DNA of 30,869 bases from contig JABSQE010000005.1 of the NCBI GenBank assembly GCA_013214245.1, positions 1-30,869 on the forward strand, written 5' to 3'. Position numbers and translations under genes: made by a program. Source of the DNA: Hyphomicrobiaceae bacterium (lineage in GTDB: Bacteria; Pseudomonadota; Alphaproteobacteria; Rhizobiales; Hyphomicrobiaceae). The stretch's first letter is position 1; the number at the start of each line of letters is the position of its first letter. The notes under the pieces were generated by a model. The model saw only the letters and a list, made by a program, of their open reading frames with translations. It was not told the DNA's origin and ran no database searches. Below are positions 24,747 to 30,869 of this stretch, one piece after another.

Positions 24747-25712
24747 ATGCGTGAACAACACAACAGCCGCATTGTTGTTACCTTTGAAGACAATAGATAT
24801 CTTACTCAACTTTTAGGTGAGCATGATTATCACCTCGCTATAGTGCAAAATTATCTTGGCATTAATGCACACGGCTGCGGCAATGCCGTAATATTAGAAG
24901 GCGATAGAGCGGCATGCAAGATCGCACAGGATGTTCTTGAAGTCTTATATAAACGGGCTAAAGAAAACAAAGATATAATTCCGGATGACTTTGATAGTCT
25001 CATAAGACATGCAAAAGATAGCAATAACAGCATGGTTGGCCAGGGTGAAGTCAGAACACGTCGGCGCATTATCAAAGCAAGAACACAAGCGCAATCTACA
25101 TATATCGCACTAATACAAAATCGTGACTTGGTTTTTGGTGTTGGCCCTGCTGGGACAGGAAAAACCTATCTAGCAGTTGCTGTAGCTGCGAGCTATCTAG
25201 AGCGTGGATTGGTATCGCGCATTATTCTTTCACGTCCAGCAGTAGAAGCTGGAGAACGCTTAGGCTTTTTACCTGGTGACCTGCGCGACAAGGTCGATCC
25301 ATATTTAAGACCACTTTACGATGCGCTATATGATGTGTTAGCTCCGGAAAAGGTAGAGAAAGATCTCGAATCAGGAACGATTGAAATCGCACCACTTGCT
25401 TTCATGAGAGGAAGAACACTGGCAGGTGCCTTTGTGATATTAGATGAAGCTCAGAACGCAACAAGGATCCAGACTAAAATGTTTCTCACTCGACTAGGTG
25501 AAGGTTCAAAAATGGTCATTACTGGTGACCCATCTCAGATAGACTTACCTGTAGGTCAAAAATCTGGGCTTCTAGAGAGTGTTGAGCTCTTAAAAGGTAT
25601 TGATGATACTGGGTCGGTGCATTTTCAAGAATCGGATATCGTAAGGCGCGATCTTGTGGCAAAAATTGTAAAGGCGTACAATCACCAAAACATCTTGCGT
25701 TGTAGTGATTAG
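24747..25712 (+). CDS. phoH: PhoH-family ATPase
   Basis: PhoH proteins are P-loop ATPases, linked to RNA handling and often encoded next to the YbeY endoribonuclease. This 321-residue protein has an N-terminal region of about 110 residues that looks like the family's nucleic-acid-binding part, then Walker A FGVGPAGTGKT ending near residue 140, Walker B VILDEAQNA with Asp233-Glu234, and a sensor-like ITGDPSQIDLP at 258-267. Length and motifs match the family. The ATG at 24747 has AGGTAAG just upstream. ybeY begins two bases after its stop, so translation is probably coupled. No phosphate-regulon box is evident; the phosphate-starvation name of the family need not apply here. Confidence 0.95.
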   Translation: MREQHNSRIVVTFEDNRYLTQLLGEHDYHLAIVQNYLGINAHGCGNAVILEGDRAACKIAQDVLEVLYKRAKENKDIIPDDFDSLIRHAKDSNNSMVGQGEVRTRRRIIKARTQAQSTYIALIQNRDLVFGVGPAGTGKTYLAVAVAASYLERGLVSRIILSRPAVEAGERLGFLPGDLRDKVDPYLRPLYDALYDVLAPEKVEKDLESGTIEIAPLAFMRGRTLAGAFVILDEAQNATRIQTKMFLTRLGEGSKMVITGDPSQIDLPVGQKSGLLESVELLKGIDDTGSVHFQESDIVRRDLVAKIVKAYNHQNILRCSD

Positions 25713-25714
25713 CT

Positions 25715-26263
25715 ATGCCCAATAAATTTGGTGAACAACAGGGTTTTGACGTGTCTCACTTTAGCAAGTCGCCTATCATTCAACAAAAGCTAATTTTAGA
25801 ATGTGTTTTACATTCGGGAAATTGGTCGGCATTCGAGCCTGTGAACCAGCTCATTAGTCTGATAGCAAAAGCGTTCAACAAAACTCGATTGGAAACTCTT
25901 GCAATAAGATCTAAAATAGTAGTTGTCTTTAGCGATGATCAACTCGTTCGTACTCTTAATCGAAATTTTAGAAAGATCGATAAGTCGACGAATGTGTTGT
26001 CGTTTCCACTTGCAAACAAGGTTACCGACGTCGATAACACATATCAAATTGGAGATATTATACTAGCTTGTGAAACTATCATTAAGGAATCCACTGCTTT
26101 AAAGCTTGAGCCGCGCTGTCATTTAGCACACCTTGTGGTACACGGAATACTACATTTATTAGGCTATAATCATGAAGAGGATTTAGCTGCAGATAGAATG
26201 GAGCATTTAGAAATTGAAATATTAGGTAGTCTTGGCGTCAGTGACCCTTACAGGATACAATGA
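25715..26263 (+). CDS. ybeY: endoribonuclease YbeY
   Basis: YbeY is a zinc-dependent endoribonuclease needed for 16S rRNA maturation and ribosome quality control. This 182-residue protein has the conserved STNVLSFP segment at 91-98, the GDIILACE strand and the zinc motif H3-x-H5-x-H: His143, His147 and His153 in HGILHLLGYNH. The usual wording is GYDH; Asn replaces Asp here, but all three metal ligands remain. The N-terminal 25 residues extend beyond the core, as in other rhizobial members. The ATG at 25715 lies two bases after the phoH stop, so coupling is likely. It is followed by the CorC gene, the standard order phoH-ybeY-corC-lnt. Confidence 0.95.
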   Translation: MPNKFGEQQGFDVSHFSKSPIIQQKLILECVLHSGNWSAFEPVNQLISLIAKAFNKTRLETLAIRSKIVVVFSDDQLVRTLNRNFRKIDKSTNVLSFPLANKVTDVDNTYQIGDIILACETIIKESTALKLEPRCHLAHLVVHGILHLLGYNHEEDLAADRMEHLEIEILGSLGVSDPYRIQ

Positions 26264-26296
26264 CAAAGCAAACAATTTAGGGAGGCCGCTGGTCAT

Positions 26297-26320
26297 ATGA
26301 ATAGTAAGATCTGTTTGTGA
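26297..26320 (+). CDS. possible leader mini-ORF coupled to corC
   Basis: ATG at 26297 begins a seven-codon frame (MNSKICL) whose TGA at 26318-26320 overlaps the corC ATG as TGATG. GGGAGG at 26280-26285 is the only good ribosome binding site nearby, 11 bases upstream. It may deliver ribosomes to corC by termination-reinitiation. A peptide function is not implied, and chance is possible. Confidence 0.3.
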   Translation: MNSKICL

Positions 26321-27375
26321 TGACACGGGCATATGCTATGGCAACCGAGAGCGGAAAGCCGTTTTCAGAAAATAACACAAGCGACAGTGATAGATACACG
26401 AACTTTTCAAGCAACAGCGACGCGGCAGTAGTCAGCCAAACTGTGGGTTGGTTTGCAGCTCTCTGCAACCGTTTCAGATCGCTTAACGGGCAGTCACTGC
26501 GTGATACGCTTGAGGCTGCACTTAAGACTGATGATACCGCTCCTGATTCATTTTCCCAGCAAGAGCGCGCTATATTGATGCGATTGTTACGCTACGGTGC
26601 ACTGCGAATTGACGATGTTATGGTGCCACGAGCTGATATCGTTGCTATTGAGGAGAATGAAACTGTTGGACAGGCCTTACAGCTTTTTGTAAAAGCTGGT
26701 GTTTCGAGGCTTCCGCTATATCGCGATACACTTGATGATCCAATTGGTATGGTACATGTAAAGGATTTGGTCAGATGGCTCGTCGAGTTTAGCGACAAAG
26801 CTGAATTGCATGGCGACAAGGAAAAAGAGAATTCAATACGAAATGTTGTAGATATAAACCTTCGTATCAGCGACACCGCCCTTGCAAGACCGCTTGCTGT
26901 ATCAAAAGTCAAACGTCGTGTCCTATACGTCCCTCCATCAATGCCAGCTATGAATTTGCTACTAAGAATGCAATCAACACGCATTCATATGGCTCTTGTT
27001 GTTGACGAATATGGCGGAACGGATGGCCTTGTTAGCATCGAAGATCTTGTTGAAGAAATTGTTGGCGAAATCGAAGATGAACACGACGAGTTTGAAAATC
27101 CTAAAATAACAGGCGATACCACTAACGGCATGGTTGCGTTAGCTCGAACTCCAGTAGCTGATTTAGAAAGGCATCTAAATCTGAGACTACTATCCGAAGA
27201 TAGCGATGTAGATACGCTTGGCGGGTTGGTTTTTTCTCTTGTTGGTAGAGTTCCGGCACGAGGTGAACTGGTTCGTCATCCAGAGGGTGTTGAGTTTGAG
27301 GTTCTAGATGCTGACCCAAGACGTATTAAAAAATTAAAAATTCATCTCTCTAAAGTCGTTTTAGGCGGAGCTTAG
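26320..27375 (+). CDS. CBS/CorC_HlyC domain protein (CorC/TlyC family)
   Basis: Members of this family pair two CBS domains with a C-terminal CorC_HlyC domain and are linked to magnesium and cobalt efflux or, by old naming, haemolysin C. From the ATG at 26320 it has 351 residues. The N-terminal 60 are Ser- and Asn-rich and poorly conserved. The CBS pair spans about 85-255, with DVMVPRADIVAIEENETV, SRLPLYRDTLDDPIGMVHVKDL and the second copy around RIHMALVVDEYGGTDGLV and EDLVEEIVGEIEDEHDE. The C-terminal domain ends with DTLGGLVFSLVGRVPARGE. There is no N-terminal DUF21 membrane domain, so it is soluble. The start is uncertain: GTG 26317, ATG 26320 and ATG 26338 are all in frame. It follows ybeY by 56 bases. 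Confidence 0.92.
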   Translation: MTRAYAMATESGKPFSENNTSDSDRYTNFSSNSDAAVVSQTVGWFAALCNRFRSLNGQSLRDTLEAALKTDDTAPDSFSQQERAILMRLLRYGALRIDDVMVPRADIVAIEENETVGQALQLFVKAGVSRLPLYRDTLDDPIGMVHVKDLVRWLVEFSDKAELHGDKEKENSIRNVVDINLRISDTALARPLAVSKVKRRVLYVPPSMPAMNLLLRMQSTRIHMALVVDEYGGTDGLVSIEDLVEEIVGEIEDEHDEFENPKITGDTTNGMVALARTPVADLERHLNLRLLSEDSDVDTLGGLVFSLVGRVPARGELVRHPEGVEFEVLDADPRRIKKLKIHLSKVVLGGA

Positions 27376-27390
27376 ATTATTGTGTAGCAG

Positions 27391-27399
27391 TGCTATAAT
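27391..27399 (+). promoter_or_regulatory. extended -10 promoter element upstream of lnt
   Basis: TGCTATAAT is a perfect extended -10 (TG, one base, TATAAT) just after corC and 130 bases before lnt. No good -35 is visible at 16-18 bases, as is common with extended -10 promoters. It may drive lnt separately. Confidence 0.4.
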
Positions 27400-27528
27400 G
27401 ATAAATTAAGGTTCTAAACATTATTAATGTTTTGTAAGTTTACCGACAGGTATTACAAGTCGAGATTTTTAACACGTCAGAGTGTTTAGCAGCTATTTTA
27501 TAGGTATCGGCCGGATGGATTTAGAAAC

Positions 27529-29220
27529 ATGGCCTCGGATAAATTATTATCACTATTTGCAACCTGTGCGATCCAGTCTGGTTGGAGACTAAATACGATT
27601 ACAGTATTATCCGGTGCAGCGTCTGCATTGGCTTTTGCGCCTTTTCACTTTTCTGTAATTTTATTTATCACTCTTCCTACTTTAATATTCTGCGCAAATC
27701 CCGATCGCCATAAGTGCCTACATGGTTTTCATAAAAACGCTTTCAGTACTGTTTTCTTTCTAAAGCCTATTTTATCCTGGAAGCATTTGCGGCACGGTTT
27801 TGTTGTAGGGTGGTGGTTCGGCTTTGGATTTCATTTAGCAGGCCTTTACTGGATTAGTGGTGCGTTGCTTGTTCAACAAGAGTTATTTGCGTGGCTAATA
27901 CCATTCGCGATAACCATTATACCAGCTGGACTAGCTCTTTTCTTCGGTTTAGCCACCTCTTTGTTGGCTTGTATGTCAGGCCCTGCAGTAGCAAGAGTTT
28001 TGATCCTAGTCCTCACCCTTTCTGCCGCAGAATGGTTACGTGGTCATGTAATGACAGGTTTCCCTTGGAATACTTTAGGTTACGCATTAGCTCATCCACT
28101 TATTTTTTTACAGTTTGTTAGTGTTATCGGAATTTACGGTGTAACAGCAGTTACTGTATGCGTATTTAGTGCACCATTGCCAATTATGCTTGAAGCAGTA
28201 CAACTAAAACAAAAAAGAGGAGTTTTAAAGCCAATAATACTTTTAACATCAGTCCCACTTGTAATTATGGCGATATACGGAGGATACTGCTTAATACAGC
28301 CCCAACCGAGCTTAGTACCAGATGTCAAACTTCGTCTTGTGCAACCGAGCATCAAGCAGCGCGACAAATTCGATACCTCTAAACGAGCAGAAATTCTCGC
28401 TTTACTTCTTAAATTATCAGGTATTAAGCCTGCACTGACTGATCGAAGAGACAAAGGCATCACACACATCATTTGGCCCGAAGCAGCAGTTGCTTTTAGA
28501 ACACCAAACAACACTGAATTATTTACATCATTATCAAGAGCATTGCCCGATAAAACCACGCTTATTGCTGGGACATTACGTCTTGACAATCAAAATACAG
28601 TCAACCTAAACAAACAAAATATTCTCAACTCAGCAGTTGTAATTAACGATGATGGTAAAGTCATTGCATCATATGACAAAATACATCTTGTCCCATTTGG
28701 TGAATACCTGCCATTTCAGAATTGGTTAGAAGCTGCGGGCCTTGAGCAATTAACTAGAGTGAAAGGTGGATTGACTTCTGGCTCCACCCTTCAGCCTCTA
28801 GTAAGCATCCCAGGTATTCCTTACGCAAGAATTTTAATATGCTATGAGATAATTTTTCCAAACGATATTATTTCTGGTTCAAAGCGACCATCAGTGTTGA
28901 TTAATTTAACAAATGACGCTTGGTACGGCCTCTCGACAGGTCCTTATCAGCATTTTCACCAATCAGTAGTTAGAGCTGTGGAACAGGGCGTTCCCCTAAT
29001 CCGTGTTGGAAACAATGGAATTTCAGCAGTTGTTGATGGTCGTGGGCGTATAATTTCCAAACTAAATCTAAATGATGTTGGTGTATTAGACACCCGTCTC
29101 CCTAAGCCAATTCCAACGACGATCTATAGCCATTTCGGAGATATTATATTCGCCGTAATATGGTTTTTTCTATTTTTCATACTTTTTATAAAAGTTCGAC
29201 TGCAATCTAATAGGGATTGA
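27529..29220 (+). CDS. lnt: apolipoprotein N-acyltransferase
   Basis: Lnt transfers a third acyl chain to the N-terminal cysteine of lipoproteins at the inner membrane. This 563-residue protein has several membrane helices in the first 255 residues, for example about 30-56, 91-113, 121-148, 156-168, 194-216 and 236-255. A nitrilase-type catalytic domain follows from 265, and a last helix lies near 540-558. The catalytic triad is present: Glu318 in WPEAAV, Lys384 in YDKIHLVPFGEYLP and Cys438 in LICYEIIFP. It is somewhat longer than the usual 510-540; part of the excess is at about 56-88, between early helices. The start has a loose GGATGGA upstream. In rhizobia a helix-turn-helix regulator usually follows before metK; none is present here. 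Confidence 0.95.
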   Translation: MASDKLLSLFATCAIQSGWRLNTITVLSGAASALAFAPFHFSVILFITLPTLIFCANPDRHKCLHGFHKNAFSTVFFLKPILSWKHLRHGFVVGWWFGFGFHLAGLYWISGALLVQQELFAWLIPFAITIIPAGLALFFGLATSLLACMSGPAVARVLILVLTLSAAEWLRGHVMTGFPWNTLGYALAHPLIFLQFVSVIGIYGVTAVTVCVFSAPLPIMLEAVQLKQKRGVLKPIILLTSVPLVIMAIYGGYCLIQPQPSLVPDVKLRLVQPSIKQRDKFDTSKRAEILALLLKLSGIKPALTDRRDKGITHIIWPEAAVAFRTPNNTELFTSLSRALPDKTTLIAGTLRLDNQNTVNLNKQNILNSAVVINDDGKVIASYDKIHLVPFGEYLPFQNWLEAAGLEQLTRVKGGLTSGSTLQPLVSIPGIPYARILICYEIIFPNDIISGSKRPSVLINLTNDAWYGLSTGPYQHFHQSVVRAVEQGVPLIRVGNNGISAVVDGRGRIISKLNLNDVGVLDTRLPKPIPTTIYSHFGDIIFAVIWFFLFFILFIKVRLQSNRD

Positions 29221-29557
29221 GCCGTAGACACATACTTGATTAAATGCGCAGCGCCCAATAAGATATACAACAACTTTTTCTAGGTGCTCCAACAAATAGG
29301 GCATAGCTTTTAAGCTTGGTTAGCATTAGTTGAATTTTCAGAGATATAAGTTTGGTGGGCTTTAGTAGAACTATAAATTTTAAGAGTTATTTATGACGGC
29401 CCCTGAACAGCTATACGACACAACGCAATTGATTAATGCTTCAAAAGCCAAGTTTTTTTAATAATGTTTACCTATGACTATAACTAACTACGGCTCGTGA
29501 CTTGACCAGTCCTTGAAAAATAGTATTCATCTTAGGTCGTATTTATTTTTCAACATT
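29221..29557. other. gap between lnt and metK
   Basis: This 337-base stretch lies where related genomes usually encode a helix-turn-helix regulator. I see no regulator or clear remnant. A 22-codon frame (29393-29461, starting MTAPEQLYDTT) reads protein-like but is too short to call. GCTTCAAAAGC followed by seven Ts (29438-29459) is a feeble hairpin. I looked for a SAM-type riboswitch and saw no convincing match. Confidence 0.45.
29502..29529 (+). promoter_or_regulatory. candidate metK promoter
   Basis: TTGACC at 29502-29507 and TATTCA at 29524-29529 are separated by 16 bases. The -10 element ends 28 bases before the metK ATG, leaving a leader of about 20 bases. That leader would be too short for a riboswitch. 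The -10 is imperfect. Confidence 0.4.
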
Positions 29558-30769
29558 ATGGGGTCAGATGTGTCAGCCCGTACTTTTTATTTTACAAGCG
29601 AAGCAGTCTCCGAAGGTCATCCCGACAAAGTTTGTGATCGCATTTCCGATGAAGTCGTCGATCTGTTTTTTACCGAAGGTTCTAAAGTCGGGCTAGACCC
29701 GAGTTTAATAAGAGTAGCTTGCGAAACTTTAGCTACAACAAACAGAATTGTAATTGCCGGCGAAACCCGGGGACCAAATACTATAACACACGATTTAATC
29801 ACAGAAAGAGCTCGCTCTGCAATTAGAGATATAGGATATGAGCAAGATGGTTTTCACTGGAAAAACTGTAATGTCGATATATTATTGCATGAGCAATCTG
29901 AAGATATCGCGCAAGGCGTTGATGCAGCATACGATAGAGAGGAGGGAGCCGGCGATCAAGGGATCATGTTCGGATATGCATGCACAGAAACTCCGGACTT
30001 GATGCCCGCTCCGATATATTACAGTCAAAAAATACTTCAAAATCTAGCGTTTGCGCGAAAATCTAATCAACGCGATGCCAATAAGCTTGGGCCAGATGCC
30101 AAAAGTCAATTATCTTTAAGATACGAAGATGGCAAGCCGACATCAGTAACACACATAGTCCTTTCCACCCAACATTTAGACGGCAGCATGAGCTCCGAGG
30201 ATGTACGTCAAATTGTAGAGCCATTTATACGCGAAACGTTACCACCTGATTGGATTACCGAGCACACTGAATGGCACATTAATCCAACTGGAAAATTCAC
30301 AATTGGCGGGCCAGATGGCGACTGCGGCTTAACTGGTCGTAAAATCATTGTTGATACCTATGGAGGTGCCTCTCCTCACGGCGGTGGCGCATTCAGTGGA
30401 AAAGATCCAACCAAAGTTGATCGCTCTGCAGCATATGCAGCACGATATTTAGCAAAAAATGTAATTGCAGCTAATATGGCAGAACGCTGTTGCATTCAAT
30501 TGTCTTATGCAATCGGCATATCGAGACCATTGTCAATAAATGTAAATCTCTATGATACCGGTTACGTAGATGAAAGCAAACTTGAGAATGTTCTAATAAA
30601 TGTCATGAACCTAAGCCCTAGAGGTATTCGTGAGCATCTCGGTTTGAATAGAGCCATTTACGCGAGAACAGCTGCTTATGGACACTTCGGTCGCAAACCA
30701 GATGCCGACGGGGGTTTTAGTTGGGAACGGACTGATTTAGCTAGTGCAATAAAAGCTGCAATGGCTTGA
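29558..30769 (+). CDS. metK: S-adenosylmethionine synthetase
   Basis: MetK makes SAM from methionine and ATP in the cytosol, and supplies the methyl donor and radical-SAM cofactor used by enzymes such as MiaB in this window. From the ATG at 29558 the protein has 403 residues; the frame also opens at a TTG at 29513, which I reject because the extra residues are not family-like. Diagnostic segments are FTSEAVSEGHPDKVCDRISDE near the N-terminus, the EGAGDQGIMFGYA ATP motif, and GPDGDCGLTGRKIIVDTYGG then PHGGGAFSGKDPTKVDRSA with the phosphate-binding loop. It ends WERTDLASAIKAAM. All motifs are intact. It closes the block; trmB, usual downstream in rhizobia, does not start in the 100 bases left. 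Confidence 0.97.
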   Translation: MGSDVSARTFYFTSEAVSEGHPDKVCDRISDEVVDLFFTEGSKVGLDPSLIRVACETLATTNRIVIAGETRGPNTITHDLITERARSAIRDIGYEQDGFHWKNCNVDILLHEQSEDIAQGVDAAYDREEGAGDQGIMFGYACTETPDLMPAPIYYSQKILQNLAFARKSNQRDANKLGPDAKSQLSLRYEDGKPTSVTHIVLSTQHLDGSMSSEDVRQIVEPFIRETLPPDWITEHTEWHINPTGKFTIGGPDGDCGLTGRKIIVDTYGGASPHGGGAFSGKDPTKVDRSAAYAARYLAKNVIAANMAERCCIQLSYAIGISRPLSINVNLYDTGYVDESKLENVLINVMNLSPRGIREHLGLNRAIYARTAAYGHFGRKPDADGGFSWERTDLASAIKAAMA

Positions 30770-30869
30770 TACTCATGTTGCTACTATCAATAACTGGCAG
30801 CATTCGAGTTTTGCTCTCAGCAAAGGCCACAACAATGATGAATAGTTATGACCATAGATAATTGCGAAT

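Noticed and set aside
29393..29461. 22-codon frame starting MTAPEQLYDTT before metK
   Set aside because: It is too short to support, does not resemble the expected regulator, and has no clear ribosome binding site.
29221..29557. SAM-responsive riboswitch in the metK leader
   Set aside because: I saw no conserved core, and the candidate promoter at 29502-29529 would leave too short a leader.
30775..30861. 28-codon frame after metK
   Set aside because: Short, without a ribosome binding site, and unlike the start of trmB.

Overview
This window most likely comes from an alphaproteobacterium of the Rhizobiales/Hyphomicrobiales type with an AT-rich genome that appears to be shrinking. The evidence is gene order and family content. 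The run nfu-tsaB-rimI-plsC-miaB-phoH-ybeY-corC-lnt-metK and the run murA-DUF2948-hisD are characteristic of that group, and IalB, ATP12, DUF1150 and a TPR-ispE pair fit it. Hand-counted stretches give about 40% GC inside housekeeping genes (24/60 in lnt, 28141-28200) and about 25% in gene-free DNA (15/60 at 6661-6720). I could not name a genus from sequence alone.

Layout. 1-2840: end of murA, a DUF2948 gene and hisD, all on plus. 3377-6433: lepA and an ATP12-type F1-ATPase chaperone, both minus, separated by empty DNA. 6434-7848: 1.4 kb with no gene. 7849-11088: ialB (plus), a GatB/YqeY gene (minus) divergent from carA (plus), with gene-free spacers. 11595-14583: ispE and an exported TPR protein, both minus. 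14836-17196: a HugZ-like haem/FMN-fold protein, an SCO1/SenC copper chaperone and, converging, a FolB-like aldolase. 17361-18602: an unrecognised GC-richer membrane protein with its own strong terminator. Divergent from it, at 18666-18919, is what looks like one small gene split by a frameshift. 19554-19847: DUF1150. 20365-30769: a compact ten-gene plus-strand block from nfu to metK.

Gene density is uneven. By my start calls about two thirds of the first 20.3 kb is coding, against about 90% of the last 10.5 kb. The gaps look like eroded DNA, not hidden RNA genes. I found no tRNA, rRNA, CRISPR array, insertion sequence or phage module.

Most genes serve core functions: peptidoglycan precursors (murA), histidine (hisD), carbamoyl phosphate (carA), isoprenoids (ispE), folate (folB), Fe-S carriage (nfu), tRNA modification (tsaB, miaB), ribosome and RNA maintenance (lepA, ybeY, phoH, rimI), phospholipid and lipoprotein synthesis (plsC, lnt), respiration (SCO1, ATP12) and SAM synthesis (metK). 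The part least explained by known biology is the membrane protein at 17361-18602 with its broken divergent neighbour.
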